The notes: generated from the sequence alone by a model not told the origin. A stretch of DNA of 64,000 nt from Saccharothrix coeruleofusca (GCF_014648515.1 NZ_BMRG01000001.1:67052-131051); one strand, 5' to 3'. Counted from the stretch's first letter, positions 7,721-15,741 are shown. Numbers and translations are program-made.

Positions 7721-8954
7721 CCTGGACCTGCCGCCCGGCAGTCCGCTGCCCGACGGCGTGCGCGACGCCGCGCTCACCCGCCTGCGCGCCGGTTTCGACG
7801 CGCCGCCCCCGCGTCGGCTGCCGCTCAAGGTCGCCGCCGTCGCGGTGGCCGTGGCCGCCACGACCGCGCTGGCGGTGCAGCTCGTTGACCGCGACGGGAC
7901 GGCGTCGACCGCCGCGAGCCGCGCCGACATCCCGGAACTGGCGCTGTCCGACGCCGGCTCCGACTACGACCTGCGCACCGGGTCGGTTCCGGAGGGCGCG
8001 GCGCGGCGCTGCCACGCCGGGGGCACCGGGCTGCCGCCGGTCGAGGGGTGGACCCCGGTCGCCACGGCCTCCCGCCACGGCGTGGACGTGATGGCGTTCG
8101 GCACCGGGGCGGGGACCGTGTTCTGCGAGACCACCCCGGCCTCGGTCACCGTGTCGCCGCCGGTGGCCGATCCGGGCGCGCTCACCCTGGCGTTCACCAC
8201 GTCCACCGGCTCGCTGGCCGGGTTCACCGGGGACGACCCGCGCCCCTTCACCCTCGCCGGGGACCGGGCGGCGGACCGGCGGGCCGTCGCGGCGCGGTCC
8301 GGCCGGATCTTCTTGGTGCCCAACGGTTTCCTCCCGACGGGGCCGGTGGTCGCGCAGCCCGAGGTGACCGGCGCGGCCGACTTGGTCCAGCGGTTCGAGC
8401 TGGCCACGCCGCCGCCGTCCCCGGCGGTCGTGGACCGGCCTCGCGCCCCCGAGGAGCGCGACAGCGCCGAGGGACGCCGGTTGGGCGAGTGCCTGGACGG
8501 CAGGCCGGTGCCGGACCCCGCCGCCTGGCGGGCCGGGCAGGCGGTCGCGCTGGGCGCGGCCGAGTCCGCGCAGCTGGGCCACTACGGCGACCTCCTGCTG
8601 CTGTGCCACCAGGACCGGACCGTCCAGGTGCACGACCTGGGGAGGAAGCCTCAGGTGTCCGGCGCGACCCTGCGCGGCGTGCGGGTCTTCCACGGCTTCG
8701 TCGACTCCCGCGACGAGAGCGGAACCGCCTACACCAGCTCGAACACCGTGGCCGTGATCGCCGTGCCCACCGACCCGCGCGTCGCGTCGGTGACCGTCGA
8801 GGGCCCGGACGACGCCGATGTGACGGCCGCTCCGGTGGCGGGTTCGGTGGTCCTGCCGGGGATCACGCTGAACGAGGCGGGCTCGACGGTGGTGCGGCTC
8901 GTCGTCCGGGACGCCTCCGGTGCGGTGCTGGAGGAAGTGCGGCAGGAGCTGTGA
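7713..8954 (+). CDS. Membrane-anchored partner of the ECF sigma factor
   Basis: A 413-residue protein with a short cytoplasmic head (about 37 residues, with RLRAGFDAPPPRRLP), one membrane segment at about 38-57 (LKVAAVAVAVAATTALAVQL) and a long outside domain of unrecognised fold. This one-pass layout behind an ECF sigma gene is common in actinomycetes, where the head sequesters or the outer domain senses. No zinc-containing anti-sigma motif is visible, so anti-sigma activity is inferred from position. The hairpin at 8984-9025 follows. Confidence 0.7.
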   Translation: MTDLDLPPGSPLPDGVRDAALTRLRAGFDAPPPRRLPLKVAAVAVAVAATTALAVQLVDRDGTASTAASRADIPELALSDAGSDYDLRTGSVPEGAARRCHAGGTGLPPVEGWTPVATASRHGVDVMAFGTGAGTVFCETTPASVTVSPPVADPGALTLAFTTSTGSLAGFTGDDPRPFTLAGDRAADRRAVAARSGRIFLVPNGFLPTGPVVAQPEVTGAADLVQRFELATPPPSPAVVDRPRAPEERDSAEGRRLGECLDGRPVPDPAAWRAGQAVALGAAESAQLGHYGDLLLLCHQDRTVQVHDLGRKPQVSGATLRGVRVFHGFVDSRDESGTAYTSSNTVAVIAVPTDPRVASVTVEGPDDADVTAAPVAGSVVLPGITLNEAGSTVVRLVVRDASGAVLEEVRQEL

Positions 8955-8983
8955 AACCCGCGCTGTGAAACCGGTTCTGGAAA

Positions 8984-9025
8984 CCGCCGCTCACCCGAGG
9001 AATCGCACGTCCGGGTGAGCGGCGG
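8984..9025. terminator. Hairpin terminator
   Basis: Perfect 14-bp arms CCGCCGCTCACCCG and CGGGTGAGCGGCGG flank a 14-nt loop. The right arm lies inside the last codons of the convergent esterase gene, whose stop is at 8991-8993. It would stop transcripts from the sigma-factor operon. Confidence 0.65.
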
Positions 9026-10199
9026 ACGGGCCGTCCAGCAGCCGCTGCGGCTTGTGCCGCAGGTGCTGGTCGAAGAACGCGGTCAGGTAGGCCCGCTGGG
9101 CCGCAAGAGCGCGCACCGGGTCCACGGTCCCGATGATGGGGTGGACCACGGCCGGGTCCAGTCCGAGGCGCGCGACCAGGCCGGGCAGCAGCGCCTGGTG
9201 GTCGGTGTAGGTGAAGTGCTCCCCCGCCGGAATGTGCAGCTGGCGGCTCCACCCCCGATGGTTGCGCAGGAACTCCTGCCAGGAGGCGTCGGAGGCGGCG
9301 CTGTGGTCGCCCGCGCTCATCAGCAGGAACGGCCGGTCGAGCCCCTCGTCGGCGACTCGGCCGAAGTCGCGGTCGGACTGGGAGTAGCCCATGCTGCCGT
9401 CGAGGTCGGCCCCGGCGTCGATCCGGCGGTCGGACACCATGGTCTCCCCGGCGGTGAACCCGCCGCCGGAGTGGCCGAACATGCCCACCTCGGACAAATC
9501 CAGCGCCCGCCCCAGCCCGCGCGGCAGTGCACGCCGCGCGGCGTCGGGGTTGCCTCCCCCGGCCAGGACGTCGAGCTGGTCGAGGACGAACCGGGTGTCC
9601 TGGACGCGGGTCGCCATGATCCGCTTGGACACCTCGACGCTCGACGGCGGCAGGGCGCGCCGGGCCACCCTGCCGTCGGGGAACGCCACGGCGGGCGCTT
9701 CGTGGGTGTGGTCGAGGGAGACCACCACGTAGCCCCGGCTCGCCAGCTGCTCGGCCAGCGCGGTGCCGAACGCGCGGGACACGCCGCGACCGGGTGAGTA
9801 GAGCACGACGGGGTGGCGGCCGATCGCGGGCGTGCCGGCGGAGGAGTGCGTGGGGAAGGTGTAGTCCAGCTCGCCGGGGTCGACGCCCACCACCGCGGCA
9901 TCCTCGGCGGCCACGACCTCGGCGACGGGCGGCGGCGTGAACCGGGCCGGTTCGCCGGTGCGCGAGGACGGGTAGCGGATGTCGACCACCAGCTCCCGCA
10001 CCGCGCCGGGCACCCACGGGTCCTGGCGGGTGTGGTCGACCAGGTGCAGTTCGGTGATCCCGACCGGGTGCGGACCGGTCGGCTCCGGCAGGGTGGCGGT
10101 CGGCGCGGCGGGGGCCGGTGCGGCCACCAGCGCCGCCAGAGCGAGAGCGCCCAGGGAGTTCATGCCCCGAAGCCAAGCAGCGGGTGGGCGCCATCGCAT
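8991..10199 (-). CDS. Secreted PAF-acetylhydrolase-like esterase
   Basis: About 402 residues. The head MRWRPPAAWLRGMNSLGALA followed by a hydrophobic stretch ending APAPAAP is a signal peptide. The nucleophile elbow is GMFGHSGGG, preceded by HPVVLYSPGRG and YVVVSLDHTHEA, and a late GEHFTYTDH supplies a candidate His. This matches the PAF-acetylhydrolase isoform II group, which releases short acyl chains from lipids or esters. The start is uncertain among GTG 10211, the ATG about 12 nt inside it, and an ATG further in (MNSLG); I favour the second because it adds the positive n-region. It lies downstream of the MarR gene on the same strand. Confidence 0.78.
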   Translation of the reverse strand: MRWRPPAAWLRGMNSLGALALAALVAAPAPAAPTATLPEPTGPHPVGITELHLVDHTRQDPWVPGAVRELVVDIRYPSSRTGEPARFTPPPVAEVVAAEDAAVVGVDPGELDYTFPTHSSAGTPAIGRHPVVLYSPGRGVSRAFGTALAEQLASRGYVVVSLDHTHEAPAVAFPDGRVARRALPPSSVEVSKRIMATRVQDTRFVLDQLDVLAGGGNPDAARRALPRGLGRALDLSEVGMFGHSGGGFTAGETMVSDRRIDAGADLDGSMGYSQSDRDFGRVADEGLDRPFLLMSAGDHSAASDASWQEFLRNHRGWSRQLHIPAGEHFTYTDHQALLPGLVARLGLDPAVVHPIIGTVDPVRALAAQRAYLTAFFDQHLRHKPQRLLDGPSAAHPDVRFLG

Positions 10200-10245
10200 C
10201 GGGACGATCACCCAGCGCAGCCCTGAACCCGCCGTCCAGTCCCGG

Positions 10246-10713
10246 TCAGGGGCCGCTCTCGTCGGAGGTCGCGAAGACCGCGGGCACCCGGTTGTCCGCC
10301 ACCACCCGGCTCAGCAGCTCCGCCAGCCTGCGCCGGTCGTCCTCGTCCAGGCAGGCGGGCAGCGCCTCGATCCGCCTGCGCGCCTCGGCGTGGAAGTTGC
10401 CCGCCACCCCCGCGCCCTTCGCGGTCAGCGCCACCCGCACCGCGCGGCCGTCCAGCGGGTCCTGCTCGCGGCGCACCAGCCCGCGCTGCTCGCTGCGGTC
10501 GACCAGCCCGGTGAGGCTGGACTTCGCCAGTCCGAGCACCTCGCCCAGCTCGCCCATGCCGTAGGGCTGGAGCATCAGGACGCACAGCAGTTGCCCCTGC
10601 TGCGCGGTCAGCCCGAGCCTGCGGCCCACGTCGGCGTACGCGGAATTCACTAAAAATGCGGAGCGCACCAGGGCGGCAGCGAGTCCCAGTTGATCTCCCG
10701 CGCCTTTTCGCAC
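10246..10713 (-). CDS. MarR-family transcriptional regulator
   Basis: About 155 residues with the MarR winged-helix core: LTAQQGQLLCVLMLQPYGMGELGE, recognition helix region GLAKSSLTGLVDRSEQRGLV and wing REQDPLDGRAVRVALTAKG. The D-x-R-A-V/x-R wing motif is conserved. The start is uncertain: GTG 10713 is used, with in-frame TTG codons at 10731 and 10740 also possible. It lies 46 bp upstream of the secreted esterase on the same strand. MarR proteins usually respond to phenolic compounds or oxidants. Confidence 0.85.
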   Translation of the reverse strand: MRKGAGDQLGLAAALVRSAFLVNSAYADVGRRLGLTAQQGQLLCVLMLQPYGMGELGEVLGLAKSSLTGLVDRSEQRGLVRREQDPLDGRAVRVALTAKGAGVAGNFHAEARRRIEALPACLDEDDRRRLAELLSRVVADNRVPAVFATSDESGP

Positions 10714-10786
10714 GCGGTCAGGGTACGACAACCGACGCAAGCGCGCGGGAAATTCGCCTGGAGAAGTGAATTTTCCAATTACCCGC

Positions 10787-11125
10787 TCAGACTTTGCCGT
10801 CCGCGCGCCGGAGGCGGCGGCCCAGCTCGGCCAGCAGCTCCTCGTCGGTGAGCGCCGCCGGGTCGGGCCGGGTGCGGCGCAGCTGGGCCTCCTGCTCGGT
10901 GAGCAGGCCCGCCGCCACCATCACCTCCAGCGGGCTGGCGCCGAAGACGCGGGCGATCGTGCGCGCGTTCTCGATGGAGACGCTGCGGCCCCGCCGCCAG
11001 TCGGTGAAGCGGCTGCGGTCGATGCCGGTGTGCCGCGCGAGGTCGCCGGTGGTCCAGCCCTGGTTGTCCAAGTTGGCCTGGACGTACTGCCACCAGGACG
11101 ACGGGGTGCTCTCCTCTGCGGCCAC
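10787..11125 (-). CDS. Helix-turn-helix (XRE-type) protein
   Basis: About 112 residues. The N-terminal half is a Cro/C1-type HTH: NQGWTTGDLARHTGIDRSRF followed by TDWRRGRSVSIENARTIARV and ASPLEVMVAAGLL. The C-terminal tail, DEELLAELGRRLRRADG, is short and helical. GTG 11125 (VAAEESTPSS) is preferred; an ATG at 11164 would place coding sequence across the palindrome at 11136-11155. It diverges from another small HTH gene, and the two probably share that operator. Confidence 0.78.
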   Translation of the reverse strand: MAAEESTPSSWWQYVQANLDNQGWTTGDLARHTGIDRSRFTDWRRGRSVSIENARTIARVFGASPLEVMVAAGLLTEQEAQLRRTRPDPAALTDEELLAELGRRLRRADGKV

Positions 11126-11135
11126 GGGCCGACAT

Positions 11136-11155
11136 GTTACGTGCGCGCACGCAAC
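11136..11155. promoter_or_regulatory. Palindromic operator between divergent HTH genes
   Basis: GTTACGTGCGCGCACGCAAC is a 20-bp palindrome with one mismatched pair. It sits between two divergent small HTH genes, 10 bp beyond one start codon. Its CGTGC/GCACG core recalls the CACGTG sites at 12702 and 12757. Confidence 0.5.
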
Positions 11156-11220
11156 GTCCACCATGCGCTACTGTCCGCGCACACACCGGACGTTGGGTGT
11201 CCACACAGCACGGGACGGCA

Positions 11221-11451
11221 ATGCCGAACACCATCAAGCTGCGCGCCGAGGCGTTCACCGAGGCCGCGCGACGGGCGGGTTTCCGCTCCGATTACGCCCT
11301 GGCCAAGGCGATGGACGTCAACCGGTCCACGGTGACGAGAGTGGTCGACGGCTACCTCAAACCCGGCCCGGCGTTCATCGGCGGCGCACTGGTGGCGCTG
11401 GCGCCCCTGCGCTTCGAGGACCTGTTCGAAGTCATCCCTTCGGGGGAGTGA
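11221..11451 (+). CDS. Small helix-turn-helix protein
   Basis: A 76-residue protein almost wholly made of one HTH unit: RSDYALAKAMDVNRSTVTRV then VDGYLKPGPAFIGGALVALA. It resembles short Cro-like regulators. The ATG is preceded only by a weak GGGAC. It diverges from the larger HTH gene at 10787-11125 with a palindrome between them, suggesting a mutual or autoregulatory switch. The identity of any further target is unknown. Confidence 0.7.
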   Translation: MPNTIKLRAEAFTEAARRAGFRSDYALAKAMDVNRSTVTRVVDGYLKPGPAFIGGALVALAPLRFEDLFEVIPSGE

Positions 11452-11930
11452 TCGCGGGCGCGGGCGCTCGGCGGACGGGCGCTCCCCCGGCGCGGCGCGG
11501 CTCGCCACCGCCCACGCGCGCGACGCGCGGGTGACGTGCCCGCCCGTGGACGGCGACGCATTCACCGGACCGCCTGCGAGGGCCTCCCCCGGCGGTCCGG
11601 GGCGCTCGACGCCGCGTCGACGATCCTCGACACGGGGTGCGGACACCGGGCGGCCCAGCGGCGCGGAGCCCCGCGCGGCCAGCGGATCGGCGACCCCGCG
11701 GCGGCGGCCCGGCGCGCGGCGGCGCGACGGGAAAGGGCGGTCCATGGCGGCAGCATCCACCAGGCGAAAGCGCTTGGCAATCCGTTCCGGCTGCCGATCA
11801 AATGGCCATGGTGATTACCGGTGGATTAATTCCAAAATACCAACCCGATGAGATTCCCACTGCGGCGACTTCTCACGGACGGTGCGCGAACGGACGATCA
11901 GGTTCACCCGAACGGGGCGACACGCTCCGG

Positions 11931-11946
11931 TCGAACGCCTGTTCGA
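11931..11946. promoter_or_regulatory. LexA (SOS) box, exact consensus
   Basis: TCGAAC-GCCT-GTTCGA matches the mycobacterial-type LexA operator TCGAAC-N4-GTTCGA at all 12 defined positions. No recognised gene lies directly downstream on either strand, so its target is unclear. Confidence 0.6.
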
Positions 11947-11958
11947 TCCTTCCACAGC

Positions 11959-11979
11959 TGTGGACAGGGCTGTGGACAA
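11959..11979 (-). other. Two DnaA-box-like nonamers
   Basis: TGTGGACAG (11959-11967) and TGTGGACAA (11971-11979) are spaced by 12 bp. The second is the exact complement of TTGTCCACA, the high-GC actinomycete DnaA box. The first overlaps the palindrome CCACAGCTGTGG (11952-11963), found again at 58744-58755. A full replication origin is not supported. Confidence 0.4.
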
Positions 11980-12079
11980 CTCGACTTCCGCCGCAGCGGT
12001 GGTCGTCACCGCGAGCGGGGCCCTGGGCGGAGCAGGACCGGCGACGACCACCGCCGCGGCCGCGACGAACGGGGAGCAC

Positions 12080-12110
12080 GGGACGGGCCGGAGCGCGGTG
12101 GGCCCGTCCC
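12080..12110. terminator. Hairpin terminator after the DUF397 operon
   Basis: Perfect 10-bp arms GGGACGGGCC and GGCCCGTCCC with an 11-nt loop lie 34 bp beyond the stop of the minus-strand gene at 12144. Confidence 0.6.
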
Positions 12111-12143
12111 CTGACGCCTCTCCCCAGGTCGGTTCGTCGGAGA

Positions 12144-12446
12144 TCAGGGGGTGCGGTCGTCCGGGAGCTCCAGCAGCTCCTCCAGCACCGCGGCGGCCGG
12201 GCCGCGCCTGCGCCAGGCGAACCGCGTGGGCGAGAACAGGTTCGCCTCGTCCTCGGGCACCCGCATGGCCAGCGCGTCGTCCTCGGTGTGCAGTCGCACC
12301 ACGTCGATGACGGTGCCGTGGGCTCGCACGCCGACCACGGCGGTCAGCTCGCCGCGCGCGTTGCGCGGGTGCAGGAACTGGAAGCCCCGGTTGATCAGCT
12401 GGCGCAGCTGCCAGGTCGTGCGGGAGGCATCAGCCGATGAGGTCAT
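12144..12446 (-). CDS. Conserved actinobacterial protein downstream of DUF397 gene
   Basis: A 100-residue protein, MTSSADASRTTWQLRQLINR onward, with a beta-rich middle (GELTAVVGVRAHGTVIDVVRL) and a C-terminal helix (GPAAAVLEELLELPDD). I do not recognise a named domain. Its ATG lies 17 bp inside the end of the DUF397 gene, so the two are translationally coupled. The hairpin at 12080-12110 follows its stop. It has no signal peptide or membrane segment and probably acts with the DUF397/DUF5753 regulators. Confidence 0.68.
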   Translation of the reverse strand: MTSSADASRTTWQLRQLINRGFQFLHPRNARGELTAVVGVRAHGTVIDVVRLHTEDDALAMRVPEDEANLFSPTRFAWRRRGPAAAVLEELLELPDDRTP

Positions 12447-12675
12447 CGAACTCACCGTCCTTGGCGCCCGCGACGAAGGCGGCGATCTCGGCGCGGGTGT
12501 AGACCAGCGCGGGCCCCTCCGGGAAGCGGGAGTTGCGCAGGGCGATGGCGTCGTGATCGACTTCGGCGAGCTCCACGCAGTTGCCCACGGCGCCGCTGTG
12601 GGTGCTCTTGCGCCAGTCGACTCCGCGCAGCTCGGTAGCGGACACACCGTTGCGGGCCTTGGTGATCATCAACAC
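12430..12675 (-). CDS. DUF397 protein
   Basis: An 81-residue DUF397 protein with the typical motifs: VDWRKSTHSGAVGNCVELAE, ALRNSRFPEGPALVYTRAE and a final FVAGAKDGEFDDL. DUF397 proteins are small partners of DUF5753 HTH regulators; some are reported as anti-sigma-like or morphogenesis factors (BldB/WhiJ group). GTG 12675 and ATG 12669 both lie behind GAGG/AGGTGGG, so the start could be either. It lies downstream of the DUF5753 regulator on the same strand, with its own promoter region of CACGTG palindromes. Confidence 0.85.
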   Translation of the reverse strand: MLMITKARNGVSATELRGVDWRKSTHSGAVGNCVELAEVDHDAIALRNSRFPEGPALVYTRAEIAAFVAGAKDGEFDDLIG

Positions 12676-12701
12676 CCACCTACCTCGGTCGAGGTTGCAT
12701 C

Positions 12702-12764
12702 TGCACGTGCATTTGAGCGTGCACGGACGCTAGCACCGGTTGGTGCACGGGTAAACGCACGTGC
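12702..12764. promoter_or_regulatory. CACGTG palindromes upstream of DUF397 gene
   Basis: TGCACGTGCA (12702-12711) and GCACGTGC (12757-12764) are perfect palindromes, with further GTGCA half-sites between them. All lie upstream of the DUF397 start and downstream of the DUF5753 regulator gene, a fitting place for regulator binding. Confidence 0.4.
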
Positions 12765-12803
12765 AACCGCAGCGGCGGAATCTCCCCCTCAAGGAGGAAA
12801 ACG

Positions 12804-13685
12804 CTAAAGCTCAGCGCGTCGCTTCGCGAGCAGCTGCCTGCTCCGATCGGGCGTCTCGGCGTCCACGGTCAGCCGATCGAACACCCGGCCGTACATCTCC
12901 AGCTCCTCGCGCTTGTCCAGGTAGAGCGCGCCCGCCAGGTGCTCGACGTAGACGATGTCGGGCAGGTCCGGCTCGCCGAACCGGAGCACGGAGAACGGCC
13001 CCTCCGCGGCGTACCCGCTCAACTCGTACGGCACCACCTGCAGGGTGACCTGCGGCTGCTCGGTGACCTCCAGCAGGTGGTCCAGCTGCTCGCGCAGCAC
13101 CCGCCTGCCGCCGATCGGCCGGTGCAGCACCGACTCGTCGATCACCGCCCACAACCGCGGCGCGGTCGGCCGCCACAGGATCTTCTGCCGGTCCATCCGC
13201 AGCTTGACGCGCCGCTCGACCTCCGCCGTGGCCAGCTCCGCCCGGCCGTGGCTGGCGATGGCCCTGGCGTAGTCCTCGGTCTGCAGCAGGCCGGGCACGA
13301 ACTGCGTCTCGTAGGTCAGGATGCGGGCGGCCGCCTCCTCCAACCCGACGTAGTCCTGGAACCAGTCCGGCATCAGGTCGCTGTAGCGGTGCCACCAGCC
13401 GGGCTCGTTGGACCGGCGGACCATCGCCAGGAACTTCTCCCGCGCGTCCTCGTCGGTCATCCCGTACATGGTCAGCAGGTCCGTCACGTCGCGGACCTTC
13501 AGACCGACCCGGCCCAGCTCCAACCTGCTGATCTTGGAGTCGGAGCCGCGGATCTGGTAGCCCGCCTCGGCGCGGGACAGGCCCGCGGCCTCCCGGAGCC
13601 TGCGCAGCTGGGCGCCGAGCACGATGCGCAGCGCGGTCGGGCCGGTGTCCCGATCACCCGAGCGGGAGGGGTCATCCGTGGTCAT
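12804..13685 (-). CDS. XRE-family regulator with DUF5753 domain
   Basis: A 293-residue protein. Residues about 19-80 are a Cro/C1 HTH (LGAQLRRLREAAGLSRAEAG, RGSDSKISRLELGRVGLK). Residues about 105-285 are DUF5753: WFQDYVGLEEAAARILTYET, VPGLLQTEDYARAI, RRVKLRMDRQKIL and a late VVYVEHLAGALYLDKREEL-like end. GGGAGG lies close before the ATG. These regulators are paired with DUF397 proteins, as here, and several influence development or antibiotic production in Streptomyces. It diverges from a DUF574 methyltransferase gene. Confidence 0.9.
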   Translation of the reverse strand: MTTDDPSRSGDRDTGPTALRIVLGAQLRRLREAAGLSRAEAGYQIRGSDSKISRLELGRVGLKVRDVTDLLTMYGMTDEDAREKFLAMVRRSNEPGWWHRYSDLMPDWFQDYVGLEEAAARILTYETQFVPGLLQTEDYARAIASHGRAELATAEVERRVKLRMDRQKILWRPTAPRLWAVIDESVLHRPIGGRRVLREQLDHLLEVTEQPQVTLQVVPYELSGYAAEGPFSVLRFGEPDLPDIVYVEHLAGALYLDKREELEMYGRVFDRLTVDAETPDRSRQLLAKRRAEL

Positions 13686-13874
13686 GGCAGATCCTCCCTC
13701 TGGACTACTCCCACCCGAACAGCGGTTGCGGTGGTGAAGGGTGAAATCGCATCGTCGCCGAACGTACACCCACGACCGCTCGTCCAGCGCCGCTCGACAG
13801 GTTCCTGCCCGATGGACTCCGCGGTCGTCCCGTGGTGCACAGCTGCCGCCCCGAACGCTCTGAGAGGTCACCTC

Positions 13875-14708
13875 ATGCGCGGTCCGTCGTCGGACGCTCC
13901 CGCTCCCGCCTACATCGACACCTCGAAAGCCAGCATCGCCAGGGTCTACGACGCCTTCCTCGATGGCAAGGACAACTACGAGATCGACCGGGAAGTGCTG
14001 CGCCGGGTGCGGCGGGTGGCGCCCGAGGCGTCCACCCTGGCCGTGGACAACCGGCAGTTCCTCATCCGCGCCACCAGGTTCCTGGCCGCCCGCACCGGCA
14101 TCACCCAGTTCCTCGACTGCGGCTCGGGCCTGCCCACCGCGGAGAACACCCACCAGGTGGCGCAGCGGATCAACCCGGAAGCGCGGGTGGTCTACGTGGA
14201 CAACGACCCCGTGGTGCTCGCGCACGGCCGCGCGCTGCTGGAGGAGAACGACCGGACGCACTTCTCCGCGGCGGACATCTTCAACCCGCGCGAGACCCTG
14301 GAGGACCCGGTGGTGCGCGAGCACATCGACTTCAGCGAGCCGGTGGCGCTGCTGCAGATGGGCACGCTGCACCACTACAACGGCGAGTCGCCCACCGTGC
14401 GGGAGATCATGGCCGAGTACATCGAGGCCCTGCCCTCCGGTTCCTACGTCGGCATCAGCCACTTCTTCGACCCGGAGACCGAGGAGCACAGCGCCATCGC
14501 GCGGCGCATGGAGGAGACCTTCCTGCACAGCCCGATGGGCAGCGGCCGGTTCCGCACCCGCCGGGAGCTGGAGGAGCTGTTCGAGGGCCTGGAACTGGTG
14601 CCGCCCGGCCTGGTGATCTGCGCCGACTGGTGGCCGGACGGCCCGAACCTCACCCCGCTGGACGCGGTGTCCTACTGCATCGCGGGCGCGGTGGGCCGCA
14701 AGCCCTGA
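13875..14708 (+). CDS. DUF574 / SAM-dependent methyltransferase family protein
   Basis: A 277-residue protein of the actinobacterial DUF574 (S-adenosyl methyltransferase) family. The head has the family pattern ASIARVYDAFLDGKDNYEID. The nucleotide-binding loop is FLDCGSGLPTAENTHQVAQ, followed by VVYVDNDPVVLAHGRALL and VALLQMGTLHHY. GAGAGG precedes the ATG. The substrate is unknown. It shares a 189-bp divergent region with the DUF5753 regulator, a recurrent actinomycete arrangement, and overlaps the convergent HxlR gene by 37 bp. Confidence 0.88.
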   Translation: MRGPSSDAPAPAYIDTSKASIARVYDAFLDGKDNYEIDREVLRRVRRVAPEASTLAVDNRQFLIRATRFLAARTGITQFLDCGSGLPTAENTHQVAQRINPEARVVYVDNDPVVLAHGRALLEENDRTHFSAADIFNPRETLEDPVVREHIDFSEPVALLQMGTLHHYNGESPTVREIMAEYIEALPSGSYVGISHFFDPETEEHSAIARRMEETFLHSPMGSGRFRTRRELEELFEGLELVPPGLVICADWWPDGPNLTPLDAVSYCIAGAVGRKP

Positions 14709-15052
14709 TGCCGCTCGCGGGCGCGCAGCAGCGCGTCGAGGTTGTTCTCGCACCACGTCCCCACGGCGTCGATCAGCGGCAGCAGGCCGCGCCCCAGCCC
14801 GGTCAGTTCGTACACCACCCTCGGCGGGTTCTCGTCGTGGGCGGTGCGCGTGACCAGGCCGTCGCGCTCCATCGCCCGCAGCGTCTCGGTGAGCACCTTC
14901 GGCGTGACGCGGCGCAGCGGCACGCGCAGCTCGCCGAAGCGGCGCGGTCCGCCCTCCAGGCAGCGGATCACCATGCCGGTCCACTTGTCGCCGATCCGGA
15001 CCGGCACCGACGACGGGCAGTACGAGGGGAACATGTCGGGGTCGAGGCTCAC
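14672..15052 (-). CDS. HxlR-family transcriptional regulator
   Basis: A 126-residue winged-helix protein: PSYCPSSVPVRIGDKWTGMV, LEGGPRRFGELRVPLRRVTP, KVLTETLRAMERDGLVTRTA and VVYELTGLGRGLLPL, the full HxlR signature including the N-terminal Cys. GTG 15052 is chosen because AAGGAA lies 9 nt upstream; a later ATG (MFPSYC) is the alternative. It diverges from the NmrA-like oxidoreductase gene with about 50 bp between starts. The pairing of an HxlR sensor with an NAD(P)-binding protein recurs at 39321-40603. Confidence 0.85.
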   Translation of the reverse strand: MSLDPDMFPSYCPSSVPVRIGDKWTGMVIRCLEGGPRRFGELRVPLRRVTPKVLTETLRAMERDGLVTRTAHDENPPRVVYELTGLGRGLLPLIDAVGTWCENNLDALLRARERHQGLRPTAPAMQ

Positions 15053-15104
15053 CCGGCCCAGTTTCCTTGAAGTGACCGGCGGGGGTGGCCCTAGCGTCCG
15101 TCCC

Positions 15105-15731
15105 ATGGGACGGATCGTGGTCTTCGGCGCGGGCGGGCGAGCCGGTCGCGCGGTGGTGGACGAGGCGAGGGCGAGGGGGCACGAGGTGACGGCCGTGGTG
15201 CGCGACCCGCGGCGGCACCCCGGCGTGCGCGGGGACGTCACGGACCCGCGCTCGGTCGCGGAGCTGGTGGCCGGGCACGACGCGGCGGTGCAGGCCGCGA
15301 CCCCCGTCACCGGTCCGCACCAGGTGGCGGGCGACTGGGACCGGGCCTTCTTCACCAAGGCGGCCGACGCGCTGCTGGCCTCGGGGGTGCCCAGGCTGGT
15401 GGCGGTCGGGCTCTTCGCCGACCTGCGCGCGCCCGGCGGCGGCCTGGTGATGGACGACCCGGCGCTGTTCCCACCGGAGCTCAGGGCGTTCGCGCAAGCG
15501 CACGCCGACGGGTTGGCGCGGTTGCGCGCCTCGGCCACCGGCGTGGACTGGGTGGTGCTCACCCCGCCCGCCGAGCTGTTCACCGGCGAGCGGACCGGGC
15601 GCTACCGCCTCGGCGGCGAGGAAGCAGGCGGCGCGGCACTGTCCTATTCGGACTTGGCGGTGGCGGTGGTGGACGAGGCGGTCCGGCCCCGCCACCACCG
15701 CGAGCGCGTCGCCGCGCGCGGGGCGCGGTGA
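15105..15731 (+). CDS. NAD(P)-binding NmrA-like oxidoreductase
   Basis: A 208-residue Rossmann-fold protein: VVFGAGGRAGRAVVDEARAR is the dinucleotide-binding loop, then VTAVVRDPRR, GDVTDPRSV and ALLASGVPRLVAVG. No Tyr-x3-Lys pair is visible, so it belongs to the atypical SDR (NmrA/HSCARG) group, which often senses NADPH or reduces quinones. It is divergent from an HxlR regulator, its likely controller. The stop is followed by the end of the short peptide gene on the other strand. Confidence 0.82.
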   Translation: MGRIVVFGAGGRAGRAVVDEARARGHEVTAVVRDPRRHPGVRGDVTDPRSVAELVAGHDAAVQAATPVTGPHQVAGDWDRAFFTKAADALLASGVPRLVAVGLFADLRAPGGGLVMDDPALFPPELRAFAQAHADGLARLRASATGVDWVVLTPPAELFTGERTGRYRLGGEEAGGAALSYSDLAVAVVDEAVRPRHHRERVAARGAR

Positions 15732-15741
15732 GCGGGGGCGG

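Larger units (their letters stand above)
11452..12143. other. 692-bp region without a confident gene
   Basis: No open frame here has convincing codon use along its whole length. The stretch 11770-11860 is markedly poorer in G+C than its surroundings and may be promoter DNA. The region holds an exact SOS-box match (11931-11946), two DnaA-box-like nonamers (11959-11979), and a hairpin (12080-12110). Confidence 0.6.

Noticed and set aside
11952-11979. Chromosomal origin of replication
   Set aside because: Only two DnaA-like boxes are present, without an AT-rich unwinding region, a larger box cluster, or dnaA/dnaN/gyrB neighbours.
11882-12310. Plus-strand open frame across the SOS box
   Set aside because: Its start precedes the operator, the product is Ala/Thr then Arg/Pro-rich low complexity, and the second half is antisense to the DUF397 partner gene.
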